Assembly (NCBI RefSeq): GCF_001908375.1
Contig: NZ_CP017243.1
Span: 372,001 to 436,000 of the forward strand
Source: Rhizobium etli 8C-3
GTDB taxonomy: Bacteria > Pseudomonadota > Alphaproteobacteria > Rhizobiales > Rhizobiaceae
Length of the DNA: 64,000 nucleotides
Reading direction: 5' to 3'
Within the stretch, counting starts at the first letter, position 1, and every line of letters starts with the position of its first letter. Made by a program: the position numbers and the translations under genes. Below are positions 9,578 to 20,235 of this stretch, piece after piece. Under the pieces are notes generated by a model that worked only from the letters and a program-made list of their open reading frames with translations, was not told where the DNA came from and searched no databases.

Positions 9578-10021
9578 ATGCGGTTAAAATTCGGTCTGAT
9601 CGCTGCAGCGGCAGCCTTGATTGTTTCGGCAGCGCCGTTGATGGCGGCCGACCACCAGGTTCGGATGCTCAACAAAGGCACGGAAGGCGCGATGGTGTTC
9701 GAGCCTGGCTTCCTGAAGATCGCCCCCGGCGACACCGTCACCTTCATCCCCACCGACAAGGGCCACAACGTCGAAACCTTCAAAGGCCTCATTCCGGATG
9801 GCGTTGCCGACTTCAAGTCAAAGCCGAATGAGCTATATCGCGCGAAATTCGATGTTCCAGGCGTCTATGTCCTGAAATGCACCCCACATTCCGGCATGGG
9901 CATGGTTGCCCTGATCCAGGTGGGTGACAGTCCGCCCAATCTCGAAGCGATCAAGACTGCAAAGGTGCCGAACATGGTGCGCAAGCGGCTCGATGCCGAC
10001 CTCACAAACATCACCCAGTGA
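9578..10021 (+). CDS. Pseudoazurin, periplasmic blue copper protein
   Basis: 147 residues from the ATG at 9578, which follows AAAGGAG; the frame is open upstream, but this start gives a clean signal peptide (about 1-24, ending LMA-AD). Type 1 copper ligands are visible as His63 (GHNVET), Cys101, His104 and Met109 ([11 protein letters not shown]). Pseudoazurins carry electrons to nitrite reductase or other periplasmic acceptors. The FNR-type box upstream suggests low-oxygen expression. No denitrification enzyme is in the window, so the partner is unknown. Confidence 0.92.
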   Translation: MRLKFGLIAAAAALIVSAAPLMAADHQVRMLNKGTEGAMVFEPGFLKIAPGDTVTFIPTDKGHNVETFKGLIPDGVADFKSKPNELYRAKFDVPGVYVLKCTPHSGMGMVALIQVGDSPPNLEAIKTAKVPNMVRKRLDADLTNITQ

Positions 10022-10986
10022 GACACAGCAGGTGCGGATGACCGCGCAGCCCATGACGATGGCTTTCGTGGCAGCTGTTTGCCTCGCCAGGAGCAGCTGA
10101 TGCTCAGTGAGCATCGAGCAGAGCCAGGCGCTGTCAGGCAAGACGTCCAAGGCAGTGGTCGGACACGGTTGTCGGCAAAGCCGATGCCGAAACCTGGTGG
10201 GACCGTCGAGAAAGTGAATGTGGCCTGTGAAAAGAGCTATGATCTGCACGGCAGACCTGTGAAGGAACGCGTGGGCAAGATCACTAGCCCGGCGGCAATC
10301 TCGCTGACGACGAATATAACGAGGTCGTTTTTTTGCGCGGCAGTCGCGAAGGAGATGCCAGCCAAAACCCGGGGTCTCGTTCTGGTTACCCAAGAATTGC
10401 ACGGAAGGCGCCGTCGAACGTTTGATCGAAATCCCCGCGGCAGGCAAGTCCTACAACTAGGAGACCCCTGCCTCGTCCTTCGACGTGCTCGAACAACCGC
10501 GTTCGTGAGAGGGCGAGAGCCGTCGATCATGTGGCGCTCGGTAGCTCACCTCGCGAAAAGGCTCCTTCAGGCGCCTGCGCGGCCGCCATAATCGCGATGG
10601 GCACAACTCTGCGGACCGGCGCTTGCCCACGCCACCTTAAAGGTTCGACGTCAGTCGCCAACGATACCCTGGGCCGGGGCCTGCCGAGATCGAGCTGTAT
10701 TTGAATGAGCCGAAAAGCTCGACGATAACGACCTCGACGTCCAGGCGGTGATACGGGCGCCCATCTACTTGTGACAGGGCGGCCCGATGACCGTATTTGT
10801 GAGTGCGCCCGCCCTGCTTCACACGAACTTGCGACGTCGATCCTCCTCGACGTGCCGTTGTCGACGGGACTCCTGGGAAGATAACTGCAGGGTCCTCGAT
10901 CGAGAAACGGGAACTCGATGTCTTCTCGCGCGGCCTTTGATGCGTTTCGTGTCGCCGGAACCGATGCACACTTCCGGCGACAAGTA
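10022..10986 (+). other. Stretch with no recognisable gene
   Basis: Between pseudoazurin and the end of hemN several short open frames occur on both strands. None has a convincing start site or a recognisable family, so it is probably decayed sequence. Confidence 0.4.
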
Positions 10987-12357
10987 CTAGGCTGCCTTGC
11001 TGTGCGTGTGCCCGTGCGAGCTAAAATAGGCGTCGAATGCCGCCGCGACTGCACGGACCATGAAGCGCGCCTCCTCGCATACGACAATCCGCTCACCGCT
11101 GATCGTCACGACGCCGTCGGCCATGAGCTCGCCGAGACGGTCGTTGCGCTCGACAAGGAAGCCGGTGTCGAAACCCGATCCGCTGCTCAACTGGCCGAGA
11201 TCGGCTTCGAAATCGCACATCAGCCTCTCGATGACCCTCGCCCGAAGCTTGTCCTCCTCGCTGAGAAGATATCCCTTGGCGGTCGGCAGCACCCCGAAGG
11301 CAATTCGCTCGGCATAGAGGCCGAGAGGCACGTGGTTCTGCATATAGCCGGCCGGCAGCCGCCCGATCGCAGATGCGCCGAGGCCGATCAGGCTATCGCA
11401 ATCATCCGTGGTATAGCCCTGGAAGTTTCTCCTCAGCGTTCTGTTGCGCGCGGCGAGCGCCAACTGATCGTTCGGCAGTGCAAAATGATCGAGCCCAATG
11501 CGCAGATATCCGGCCTTCTGGAGCTCCTCGGCGATCACTTCCGCCTGCTCGTTCCGCTGTTTTGCGTCCGGCAGCGATGCTTCGTCGATCAGGCGCTGAT
11601 GTTTCTTAAAAGCGGGTATGTGAGCGTAACCGAAAACGGCGAAACGTTCGGGACGCAGTTCTGCAGCCAGCCGGACCGTCTCGATGCAAGATTGGACAGT
11701 CTGTTTCGGAAGGCCATAAATTAGGTCGAAGTTGATGCTGCTGACGCCTGCTGAGCGCAACCCGGCGACCGCCCTTTCCGTCTGCTCAAAGGATTGCAGC
11801 CGCTTGATACCGGCCTGCACGATCGGATCGTAGCTCTGGACGCCGAGGCTTGCGCGGTCGACGCCGTTTTCGGCGAGCGCATCGATCATGGGGGCGACCA
11901 ATGTGCGAGGGTCGATCTCGACTGCGACGCCGGCTTTCGCTTCAAACGTGAAGGCACTCCTGAGCTTTGCCATTAGAGCCGAAAATTCCTGCGGCTTCAT
12001 GACCGACGGCGTGCCGCCGCCGAAATGCACGTACTTGACGGGCACGTCGTTTCCGGCCGCAAAAGAGACGAGCTCGATCTCTTCCTTCATCACGTCGAGA
12101 TAGTCGGCGACCGGAGCGTCTTGCCGGGTGATGGTCGTGTGGCAGCCGCAGTACCAGCATATCGAACGGCAGAACGGGACGTGGAGATAAACCGAAACCG
12201 GGCCAGCCGCGGCGATATGGGCGAGATTGCCGGCATATTCATCCGGCCCCACGGCTGCAGAAAAAGCCGCCGCCGTCGGGTAACTCGTATAACGCGGAAT
12301 CCGCGCATCGCCGTATTTGGCGATCAGATCATCAGACATTTTCGCATCCCTTTTCAA
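10987..12357 (-). CDS. hemN: HemN, oxygen-independent coproporphyrinogen III oxidase
   Basis: 456 residues. The radical SAM motif CRSICWYCGC (CX3CX2C, with the extra Cys of HemN) lies near residue 63, after YLHVPF, and is followed by HFGGGTPS. HemN decarboxylates coproporphyrinogen III without oxygen, which is needed for haem in microaerobic nodules. A second in-frame ATG (MSDDLIAKYG) lies 15 bases downstream and may be the real start. A degenerate FNR-like site lies 39-52 bases upstream. Confidence 0.95.
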   Translation of the reverse strand: MKRDAKMSDDLIAKYGDARIPRYTSYPTAAAFSAAVGPDEYAGNLAHIAAAGPVSVYLHVPFCRSICWYCGCHTTITRQDAPVADYLDVMKEEIELVSFAAGNDVPVKYVHFGGGTPSVMKPQEFSALMAKLRSAFTFEAKAGVAVEIDPRTLVAPMIDALAENGVDRASLGVQSYDPIVQAGIKRLQSFEQTERAVAGLRSAGVSSINFDLIYGLPKQTVQSCIETVRLAAELRPERFAVFGYAHIPAFKKHQRLIDEASLPDAKQRNEQAEVIAEELQKAGYLRIGLDHFALPNDQLALAARNRTLRRNFQGYTTDDCDSLIGLGASAIGRLPAGYMQNHVPLGLYAERIAFGVLPTAKGYLLSEEDKLRARVIERLMCDFEADLGQLSSGSGFDTGFLVERNDRLGELMADGVVTISGERIVVCEEARFMVRAVAAAFDAYFSSHGHTHSKAA

Positions 12358-12395
12358 AACAGGATGCTTTATGACCTCCGGCCGCGCCGGCTTCC

Positions 12396-12409
12396 TTGTC
12401 CCAAATCAA
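12396..12409 (-). promoter_or_regulatory. Degenerate FNR-like site before hemN
   Basis: TTGTCCCAAATCAA matches TTGAT-N4-ATCAA at 8 of 10 defined positions. Its location suits a hemN promoter, but the left half is weak. Confidence 0.45.
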
Positions 12410-12574
12410 TGATGACGTCTCAGGCCAGAATCAGCCGGATCTTTGTCCGCTGTGAAAGTCAGCACTTTCGAACCCGCCTAACATCTCGTTCTGACATGGG
12501 TCGAGCCGCGGTCCCGGCTGTTCGAAGAGACGTGCCACAAGGAAATGAGCAAGAATGACTGATACGCAAAACGG

Positions 12575-13048
12575 GTGAAACAAATTGGTGTCCGCGTGCT
12601 GTCGCCGGTCGAGCCATCCCACGGTTTCGGCTCGCTCCATGCGCTGGCCCCCGGCGATAGTTTGTTGATCGCCAGTGGAACTGGTGCCGGCCTAACGGCG
12701 GGAATCTCGAGCGAAGCCTACCGAAACGCGGAAGTCGTGGTCGTTTTCCAATTCCACAGGCCCTCGCCGCGGCCGCCGACGTGATCGTCAAGGTGCGCCT
12801 CGATCAATGAGGTCGCCCTGCTGTCGCCTGAAAAGACGCTAATCGCTTTCTTCTATCCCGCAGCCAACAATGAGTTGCTCAAGCGGGCTCTGCATTCGGG
12901 CGCGAATATAAGCGCCATAGACATGGTCCCGCGCATCAGCCGTGCACAGAAGATGAATGGGAAAGATCGGGGTTACCGGGCGGTCATCGAAGCGAGTGCG
13001 AACTTCAGGTGTTTCTTCACCGGGCAGATCACCGCGCGGTATTTCTAG
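12575..13048 (+). pseudogene. Fragment of transhydrogenase alpha subunit (PntA-like)
   Basis: The reading shows GTGAGLTAGISSEAYRNAEV followed, in a shifted frame, by ADVIVKVR, EVALLSPEKTLIAFFYPAAN and ISAIDMVPRISRAQKMNG, then GYRAVIEASANF...FFTGQITARYF and a stop. This is the N-terminal domain of NAD(P) transhydrogenase PntA, truncated at about 150 residues and frameshifted near 12780. The NAD-binding core is missing. It is a remnant without a visible promoter. Confidence 0.75.
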
Positions 13049-13061
13049 GGTCTCCTCAGTT

Positions 13062-13517
13062 TTACGTCGCCTTGAGGTCCGTCAGCACCTTGTCAAAAGC
13101 ATCCTTGACCGGCTTTGAGATTTCCTCCACCGCCCTGCTTGAGAGCACCCGGACTTCCTTGGCGTGCTGCAAACTTGTCTCAACGCGCTTGCGGAAAAAG
13201 GTCGACTGCTGTTCGAGGATCTGCGACGGCGAATTCGCGCCCAGCAAAGCTTGCAAATGTGAGAAGCTGGCCTCGGCGTCGGCCTGCAGTGCAGCGATCG
13301 TCTTCCACCACAATTCGTTGCCGAATAGACTTGTCGTTTCGAGGATCGGAGGCAGCATTTTCTGTGTCGCTTCAGCGCCGGACGCAAGTTTCAAAAGAGC
13401 CTCTGTCACCTTCTTGTTCCCCTTTTCAACAGATGCGCCGAACTGATCTGGCACCTTGAGCGACGATGACCCCGGGTTTTCGATCGTTTCAAAGGATCTT
13501 TCGGAAATCTTGGTCAT
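13062..13517 (-). CDS. Phasin family protein, copy 1
   Basis: 151 residues, mostly amphipathic helix, with a phasin-like core (ELWWKTIAALQADAEASFSH, and FFRKRVETSLQHAKEVRVLS). Phasins coat polyhydroxybutyrate granules, which bacteroids often store. The ATG follows a purine-rich AGAAGGAAAATGCA region. A sigma-54-like promoter lies about 190 bases upstream. An almost identical copy lies inverted at 54676-55131, so gene and upstream region are duplicated together. Confidence 0.85.
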   Translation of the reverse strand: MTKISERSFETIENPGSSSLKVPDQFGASVEKGNKKVTEALLKLASGAEATQKMLPPILETTSLFGNELWWKTIAALQADAEASFSHLQALLGANSPSQILEQQSTFFRKRVETSLQHAKEVRVLSSRAVEEISKPVKDAFDKVLTDLKAT

Positions 13518-13700
13518 TGCATTTTCCTTCTCTTTGAGTTGGTTGCAAGCTGTGACATCGGGATTGACCCTTCCGCCGGCGGATGCATGGCCGCTTGGTA
13601 GAACGCGGATCCGATGACGAACGGTCAGGTGGCCTCCGTTCCGTTCGTTTCATGAACCGGCATCATGCAGACTGCTTTCTGCCGCTTGTAACCAGGGATC

Positions 13701-13716
13701 AGCAAACACCATGCCA
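13701..13716 (-). promoter_or_regulatory. Sigma-54-like promoter of phasin copy 1
   Basis: On the minus strand TGGCATGGTGTTTGCT matches the -24/-12 pattern TGGCAC-N5-TTGCT with one change. No perfect TGT-N10-ACA activator site was found upstream; TGT-N10-ACG occurs near it. Confidence 0.6.
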
Positions 13717-13898
13717 ACTGCTCCGACGCGCCAAGAAGATGATTTTCTTTTATCAATGGGCGGGTTGAGGGCAGGTTGATGTGTATTTGACGGAGAGACC
13801 GGCGAACAAAACGTTCCAATCACGACAAACCTGACAAAAGTGGCGGATGCCCGACATTTGCGAGAAATGTCGACGGTTGCGCTGGGGACAAGGGAATT

Positions 13899-14391
13899 AG
13901 CATGTAATTCAACCGCGCTCAGGATCGTCCTGTGTCGGATCGTATTGAGCCTGCGGGGTGGAAAGTGGCGTTGCGGTCCTCGCCGCAAGTGCCTCCGTCA
14001 GCTGCGCACTGGTGCTTACCTTGACGGTCAGCTTGCGCGAGACATTGCGTGCAATTGCAGTGCCTTCTTTGCACCGGCCGCCATTGATTAGAACCGCCGC
14101 ATCCGCGGATCAGGCATGGGACACGAACGGCACGATCTGTGGCGATCCAATCGCGGGGCATCTGCCTTGGCAACCGGATAAGTTCATCGCCGAGGGCGAC
14201 GAGACAGCGATCGCCACTTCGCGCTTTTAAAAAAGTCCTATTGAAAGAAGCGACGAACTAGCCACCATCGCAGCGCTAACTTTGTGGATGGAATGCCACA
14301 CGAAGTAACTACGTTCGTTCGTTTGCGCAGACGACGAGCAGCAGGAGACAACAAACGATCTGAAGGTAACAGCGTTGACTTGTTCGCGAGA
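13899..14391 (-). other. Gap with no recognisable gene
   Basis: The minus frame from about 14230 to 13925 is largely open (for example KLTVKVSTSAQLTEALAA) but is broken by a stop and lacks a clear start. It may be the tail of a lost gene. Confidence 0.3.
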
Positions 14392-14709
14392 TCACGCAGT
14401 AACCTTGTCTGCCGCGACATGGGTCTGACAGTTCTTCGGGCAGACGCGCGCGCAGGCGCCGCAACCAATGCAGCGGCCGGCCTCATCGACAACCATGATC
14501 ATACGATTGAGCTCGCCATCGAAGTCTTCCTCCTCGTCGTCGCAGATGCCGAGGATTTCACCCGCTTCACCGACGCCATAGAGGTGCATGACTTCGCGAG
14601 AGCAGGCTTTGAAGCATCGGCCACAGCCGATGCAGGTTGTAGCATCGATGCAGGTCAGGTACTCCGGCACCCAGCTGGAGCCGTCGCGCGTGACGAAAGG
14701 GCCAGTCAT
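14392..14709 (-). CDS. fdxB: FdxB-type ferredoxin, 2[4Fe-4S], nif-associated
   Basis: 105 residues with two cysteine clusters: CIGCGRCFKAC (Cys26, 29, 32, 36) and CIGCGACARVCP (Cys80, 83, 86, 90). The acidic insert between them (DDEEEDFDGE) is typical of the nif-specific ferredoxin III (FdxB) family, which supports nitrogenase cofactor assembly or electron supply. Its start overlaps the stop of the upstream small gene by 4 bases. It is the last gene of the nif operon here. Confidence 0.9.
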   Translation of the reverse strand: MTGPFVTRDGSSWVPEYLTCIDATTCIGCGRCFKACSREVMHLYGVGEAGEILGICDDEEEDFDGELNRMIMVVDEAGRCIGCGACARVCPKNCQTHVAADKVTA

Positions 14710-14909
14710 CGTGAATTCTCCAATGCAGCGAGCTCTTCCTTCGCAGCGTTCAACTCGGCGAAGGCGTCGAACGTCTCTCCTGCAATGGTCTTGATTCTAG
14801 CCCAATTAATCGGAAGGTCCTCGGCAAGATCGTGCAACTCCATCTTCGCAGCGGCGGCGCGGGACTGCAGCTTGCGGACCTTCTTCAGCTGCTCCACAAT
14901 GTCTGACAT
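14706..14909 (-). CDS. Small nif-associated protein (DUF683, CCE_0567 type)
   Basis: 67 residues, nearly all helical (KKVRKLQSRAAAAKMELHDL and AFAELNAAKEELAALENS). This matches the small two-helix proteins placed between the nifX-associated DUF269 gene and fdxB in many nif operons. The exact role is unclear; metal handling has been proposed for the family. It lies 24 bases after the DUF269 gene and overlaps fdxB. Confidence 0.85.
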   Translation of the reverse strand: MSDIVEQLKKVRKLQSRAAAAKMELHDLAEDLPINWARIKTIAGETFDAFAELNAAKEELAALENSR

Positions 14910-14933
14910 GATCTCTTTCCTCGAAAATTGATT

Positions 14934-15422
14934 TCATGATGCCCGCGCCACGTCGGGATAGGTTTCGATAACTTCAATAGCGTCATCGACCATTTTCGTG
15001 CCGGTCTCGGCGAGCTTGCCTAGCGTCTCAAAGCCGAACCGGTGGACATCGCGCAGGGTCTTCGACAGAACGACCAACCGTCCAGTCGTGAAAAGCAAGC
15101 GGCCGAAGCCCTCATGGCCGATCGTCATGATCGGCGATGCCAACAGGCCTGTGCACTCTTCGATCACAAGCCCCACGCAACTGTAAAAATTCTGTAGCCT
15201 CCACAGCACATCAGGATCCGGATCGCCTATGATCGGGATCTTACGGCGCTGCTCCTTGGTGAGGATGAAGTCGGCCAGCAGGTCAGCGTCCGATTTGCCT
15301 TCCCACGCCCCATGGGCATCCTGAGCGCGGATGAGCCTTATCAGGCATCTGAGAAAAGGGGTGGCGAGATCCCCATCTTCGTTGACAGCAGGGCCATTCG
15401 TACTTCCTGTCAATGTACCCAT
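14934..15422 (-). CDS. NifX-associated protein, DUF269 family, copy 1
   Basis: 162 residues with the DUF269 pattern ATPFLRCLIRLIRAQDAHGAWE near the N-terminus and GRLLFTTGRLVVLSKTLRDV, DVHRFGF in the second half. The family always lies near nifX and is thought to help FeMo-cofactor maturation. AGGAGG sits 8 bases before the ATG. It starts 3 bases after the stop of the truncated nifE, where nifE, nifN and nifX would normally precede it. A diverged paralogue lies at 48852-49337. Confidence 0.9.
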   Translation of the reverse strand: MGTLTGSTNGPAVNEDGDLATPFLRCLIRLIRAQDAHGAWEGKSDADLLADFILTKEQRRKIPIIGDPDPDVLWRLQNFYSCVGLVIEECTGLLASPIMTIGHEGFGRLLFTTGRLVVLSKTLRDVHRFGFETLGKLAETGTKMVDDAIEVIETYPDVARAS

Positions 15423-15425
15423 TTC

Positions 15426-15758
15426 TTAGTCCTCCTCATCGAAAGGCTTCTTTTCAATGGCGCCTGCTTCGGTCAGCGCCGTGAAGCTCGTGCGCCAGAG
15501 CGTTGGACCTGAGGAAGCCGATCCGCGATTGTCCCAGGAATTGCCCTCACAGCCGAGAGGCCCATGGATCAGGTGCGCGACGTCGGTGATCGGCTGCAGC
15601 ACGATCTTGGCGCCATCGAAAGCGCATCCGCCGGCTGCCGCCCCGGGGATCAGCGGCTTCGAACAGCCGTTTTTGCGCGCCTTGGAATCCTTGCTGCGGT
15701 TCTTCTCGCAGGCAGGCTCGTCGAAGACATCCTGGACTTTAGCATTGAGCAAGGGCAT
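15426..15758 (-). pseudogene. nifE: Truncated nifE (N-terminal 110 residues)
   Basis: The protein matches the NifE N-terminus: AGGCAFDGAKIVLQPITDVAHL, then HGPLGCEGNSWDNRG and SSGPTLWRTSF, including a P-cluster-type cysteine region. It then ends with an unrelated-looking tail (ALTEAGAIEKKPFDEED) after 110 residues, while full NifE is around 470-550. The start at 15758 follows GGAG. The deletion removed most of nifE and all of nifN and nifX, joining nifE directly to the DUF269 gene. Intact copies may lie elsewhere on the plasmid. Confidence 0.88.
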
Positions 15759-15781
15759 TGCGGTCTCCAAGTTCAGATGAA

Positions 15782-15809
15782 GGCGGCCGGCCTCACAAGG
15801 CCGACCGCC
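15782..15809 (-). other. Strong hairpin in the nifK-nifE' gap
   Basis: GGCGGTCGGCCT-TGTG-AGGCCGGCCGCC forms a long GC-rich stem with one mismatch. No T run follows, so it looks like an RNA processing or stability element rather than a terminator. Confidence 0.55.
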
Positions 15810-15816
15810 GCCGCTC

Positions 15817-17358
15817 CTAGCGGGTCAGGTCGTAAGAATAGTCCGTCACACCCGGCTCGCTCGTCTCGCGATCGAGCTTGTCGAAGATCTTGTCGAGGAT
15901 CGTCGTCAGGACGCGCAGGCCGCCTTGGTAGCCCATGAGCGGGAAACGGTGGTGATGGTGCCGGTCGAATATCGGAAAGGTCAGCCGGATCAATGGGGTG
16001 CCGGTGTCGCGCTCGAGATACTTGCCATAGGAATTGCCGATCATAAGATCAACCGGCTCGGTAAAGAGCAGCGAGCGCAACGCCCACAGGTCCTTGCCCG
16101 CCCAGACCTGGGCATCCTTGCCGAAGGGCGAGGATGCGAGCAACGCCTTCATCTCGGCTTCCCAGGCCGACGTGCCGTTGGTAGCAAGGCAGTGGGTCGG
16201 CTCACCGCCGGTTTCCAAGACGAACCGGGCAACGGCGTAGACGAAGTCAGGATCGCCGTAGATCGCGTATTTCTTCCCGTGCAGCCAGGCTTGGCTATCT
16301 GCCATAGCGTCGACGAGACGGCCGCGTTCCAGGCCGATTGCCGGAGGAATTTCCTTGCCGGTAATCTCCGAGACCTTCATCAGGAATTCGTCGGTCGCCT
16401 GAACACCCAGCGGATAATGGAACGAAGCCGTAACCTGACCGACCTCCTTGCAATATTCCAGCGTTTTGCGCGTGTTATAGTGCTGCAGCGACAGGGTCGC
16501 TTCGGCATTCAACGCCGTTTTCAAGTCCTCGATCTTCGTGCCGCCGTCATACATGCGGTACGTACCGTCAGACGGCGTGTCGAACTGGTCGGAGGCATCC
16601 TGGATGAAGATGTAGGATACGCCCATCATGTCGAGCAGGCGCTTCAGTTCGCGGTTGTTGCCGACGCAGAAGCCGTCGAAGCCGGGAATGATGTTGATGG
16701 CTTGAGCAACCTCCTTCCGCTCGTTGCCTTTCCAGAAGTTCTCCAGAATGCCCTTGATCATGCCGTCATAGCCATCGACGTGGCTGCCGACGAAGGCAGG
16801 CGTGTGGGCGAAAGGAACATCGAAGTCGTGCGGGACCGACCCTTCGTTCTTTGCGTTTTCGATGAAGCCGTGGAGGTCGTCTCCAATGACTTCGGCCATG
16901 CAGGTGGTCGAGACGGCGATCATCTTCGGATCGTAGAGCTTGTATGTATTGGCGAGCCCGTCGACCATGTTCTTCAACCCGCCGAACACTGCCGCGTCCT
17001 CCGTCATCGAGGACGAGACCGCTGATGAAGGCTCCTTGAAGTGACGCGACAGATGCGAACGGTAATAAGCGACGCAGCCCTGGCTGCCATGGACGAAGGA
17101 CATCGTTTGCTCAAAGCCTGCGGCTGCGAAGACGGCACCGAGCGGCTGGCAGGCTTTGGCCGGGTTCACGACCAGGGCTTCGCGGCCCAGGTTCTTTTCG
17201 CGATACTCCCAGGTCTTCGTGAAGTCGTTTTGATCGGCAACGACCTGATCCGGGTGGGGGCATTCGAAATTGGCTTTCTTCTCGGCGAGCATCTGCCTGT
17301 ATTCCGGCTCGCGGAACAGGGGAGCATGGTCGAGAACTTTTTCCGCCGACTGCGGCAT
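15817..17358 (-). CDS. nifK: NifK, nitrogenase MoFe protein beta subunit
   Basis: 513 residues from the ATG at 17358 ([15 protein letters not shown]), preceded by AAAGGTG; the frame is open further upstream without a better site. P-cluster cysteines are visible in [23 protein letters not shown] and [13 protein letters not shown]. With NifD it forms the alpha2-beta2 protein that reduces N2. It lies third in nifHDK, and the gene is complete with normal length. Confidence 0.97.
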   Translation of the reverse strand: MPQSAEKVLDHAPLFREPEYRQMLAEKKANFECPHPDQVVADQNDFTKTWEYREKNLGREALVVNPAKACQPLGAVFAAAGFEQTMSFVHGSQGCVAYYRSHLSRHFKEPSSAVSSSMTEDAAVFGGLKNMVDGLANTYKLYDPKMIAVSTTCMAEVIGDDLHGFIENAKNEGSVPHDFDVPFAHTPAFVGSHVDGYDGMIKGILENFWKGNERKEVAQAINIIPGFDGFCVGNNRELKRLLDMMGVSYIFIQDASDQFDTPSDGTYRMYDGGTKIEDLKTALNAEATLSLQHYNTRKTLEYCKEVGQVTASFHYPLGVQATDEFLMKVSEITGKEIPPAIGLERGRLVDAMADSQAWLHGKKYAIYGDPDFVYAVARFVLETGGEPTHCLATNGTSAWEAEMKALLASSPFGKDAQVWAGKDLWALRSLLFTEPVDLMIGNSYGKYLERDTGTPLIRLTFPIFDRHHHHRFPLMGYQGGLRVLTTILDKIFDKLDRETSEPGVTDYSYDLTR

Positions 17359-17443
17359 AGTAAGCACCTTTCTTTTCATCGCGCCGCACCGGTGGCGGCA
17401 ATGGGATGTCATCTGTCACGAGTGCGGATCAAGTCCGATAGGA

Positions 17444-17482
17444 AGAGCCTGGCCTGCCCCTTCCCAAGACAGGCCAGGCTCT
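17444..17482 (-). other. Strong hairpin in the nifD-nifK gap
   Basis: Perfect 13-base arms AGAGCCTGGCCTG (17444-17456) and CAGGCCAGGCTCT (17470-17482) are separated by 13 bases and touch the nifD stop codon. No T run follows, so it could protect or process the nifHD message. Confidence 0.6.
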
Positions 17483-18984
17483 CATTCGGCCGCAACCGCC
17501 TCAGCTGGCGCGGCCTCTTTTTTCCAGGGGACGTCGTAGAGATCCCACACCGGATTATTGATGGCCAGATCCATGTCGCGGGCGAATATGGCGAAGCCGT
17601 CATAGCCGTGATACGGGCCGGAATAATCCCAGGAGTGCATCTGGCGGAAGGGGATGCCCATCTTCTGCACCGGATACTTCTCTTTAATGCCGGACCCAAC
17701 AAGGTCGGGGCGGATGCCTTCGATGAACTTTTCCAGCTCGTAACCGGTCACGTCGTCATAGATCAGCGTACCCTTGTTCACATAATGGCCGGTGCGCTGA
17801 TAGTCGTCGTTGTGGGCGAACTCGTAGCCGGTGCCGACGATCCGCATGCCGAGGTCCTCATAGGCCGTGATGACGTGGCGAGGACGCAGGCCGCCGACAT
17901 AGAGCATCACCGTCTTGCCTTCGAGGCGCGGCCGGTACTTGTCGACGACAGCATCGACCAGGGGCCGGTACTTGGTGATGACAGCCTCGGTCTTGTCGAC
18001 GATTTCCGGACCGAAGTGCTTGGCTATTTCGCGCAGGGAGGTTTCGATCTGGGACGGACCAAAGAAATTGTATTCCATCCACGGGATGCCGTATTTTTCC
18101 TCCATGTGCCGACAGATGTAGTTCATCGAGCGGTAGCAGTGGATGAGGTTCAGCTTGGCCTTTGGCGCGCGCTCGACCTCAGCGAGCGTGGCATCACCCG
18201 ACCAGTTGCCGACCACGCGCAGCCCCACCTCCTCCAATAGAATGCGCGTAGCCCACGCGTCGCCACCGATATTGTAGTCGCCGACGACGTTGACATCGTA
18301 AGGGCCGGTCTCAAACTCGACTTCGTTCTTGTCGAAAACCCAGTCACGGATGGCGTCGTTGGCGATGTGGTGGCCGAGCGATTGCGAGACGCCGCGGAAG
18401 CCCTCGCAGCGTACCGGCACGATCGTCTTTTCGTGCTCCTTGGCCTTCTTGCGCGACACCGCCTCAATGTCGTCGCCAATCAGCCCGATCGGGCATTCCG
18501 ACTGCACGCTGATGCCGTTGTTGAGGGGGAAAAGCTCCTCGATCTCGTCGATGACCTGTTCAAGCTTCTTGTCGCCGCCGAACACGATGTCCTTTTCCTG
18601 GAAGTCTGAGGTGAACTGCAGCGTCACGAACGTGTCGATGCCCGTCAGGCCGACGTAGTAGTTGCGGCGTTGCGACCAGGAATAATGACCGCAACCGACC
18701 GGCCCGTGCGAGATGTGGACCATGTCCTTGACCGGCCCCCATACCACGCCTTTGGAACCGGCATAGGCGCAGCCGCGGATCGTCATCACGCCCGGAATGG
18801 ACTTGATGTTCGATTTGACGTCGCATTCGGAAAGGGCCTTCGGCTCATCGCCAGGCTCGTCGCCGCTCGTTGCGACGCTGAGGTGCTTCTTGCGGCGCTT
18901 CGCCGCCTTGTCTGGATATTGCGCTAATACTTCCGCAATGAGCTGTTCATGCAAAACGCTGTCATTCTCGTAATCAAGGCTCAT
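17482..18984 (-). CDS. nifD: NifD, nitrogenase MoFe protein alpha subunit
   Basis: 500 residues from the ATG at 18984 ([15 protein letters not shown]), after GGGGGCAGG. P-cluster and cofactor residues are visible: [43 protein letters not shown], and the FeMo-co cysteine in the [14 protein letters not shown] region. It forms the catalytic MoFe protein with NifK. It lies between nifH and nifK with hairpins in both gaps and is intact. Confidence 0.97.
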   Translation of the reverse strand: MSLDYENDSVLHEQLIAEVLAQYPDKAAKRRKKHLSVATSGDEPGDEPKALSECDVKSNIKSIPGVMTIRGCAYAGSKGVVWGPVKDMVHISHGPVGCGHYSWSQRRNYYVGLTGIDTFVTLQFTSDFQEKDIVFGGDKKLEQVIDEIEELFPLNNGISVQSECPIGLIGDDIEAVSRKKAKEHEKTIVPVRCEGFRGVSQSLGHHIANDAIRDWVFDKNEVEFETGPYDVNVVGDYNIGGDAWATRILLEEVGLRVVGNWSGDATLAEVERAPKAKLNLIHCYRSMNYICRHMEEKYGIPWMEYNFFGPSQIETSLREIAKHFGPEIVDKTEAVITKYRPLVDAVVDKYRPRLEGKTVMLYVGGLRPRHVITAYEDLGMRIVGTGYEFAHNDDYQRTGHYVNKGTLIYDDVTGYELEKFIEGIRPDLVGSGIKEKYPVQKMGIPFRQMHSWDYSGPYHGYDGFAIFARDMDLAINNPVWDLYDVPWKKEAAPAEAVAAE

Positions 18985-19045
18985 GGGCCCCTGCCCCCTT
19001 TCAAGGTTCGGGTTAGGTCGTCGTCGCCGAAGCGGCTTTCTTGGA

Positions 19046-19077
19046 AGGACGCGCTGGCGCAAGGGCCAGCGCGTCCT
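19046..19077 (-). other. Strong hairpin in the nifH-nifD gap
   Basis: Perfect 13-base arms AGGACGCGCTGGC (19046-19058) and GCCAGCGCGTCCT (19065-19077) with a 6-base loop lie just after the nifH stop. They are likely to raise nifH message stability relative to nifDK. Confidence 0.65.
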
Positions 19078-19091
19078 GTCGACAGCGGCAG

Positions 19092-20207
<1,116 letters not shown>

Positions 20208-20235
20208 TCACTTGCACCGCTAGAGCAAATCCTGC

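Larger units (their letters stand above)
13062..13898 (-). repeat. Large inverted repeat, left arm (phasin and upstream region)
   Basis: About 840 bases, nearly identical in reverse orientation to 54290-55131. It covers the whole phasin gene, the promoter region and the stretch reading SATVDISRKCRA in one frame. The arms flank about 40 kb holding nif, nod and accessory genes. Confidence 0.88.

Noticed and set aside
13650..13988. 112-codon frame upstream of phasin copy 1, partly repeated at 54266-54538
   Set aside because: The shared part only reflects the duplicated promoter region; the ends differ and it contains the sigma-54-like promoter.
15925..18240. Long plus-strand frames opposite nifK and nifD
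   Set aside because: Shadows of conserved nif genes; no ribosome sites or families.
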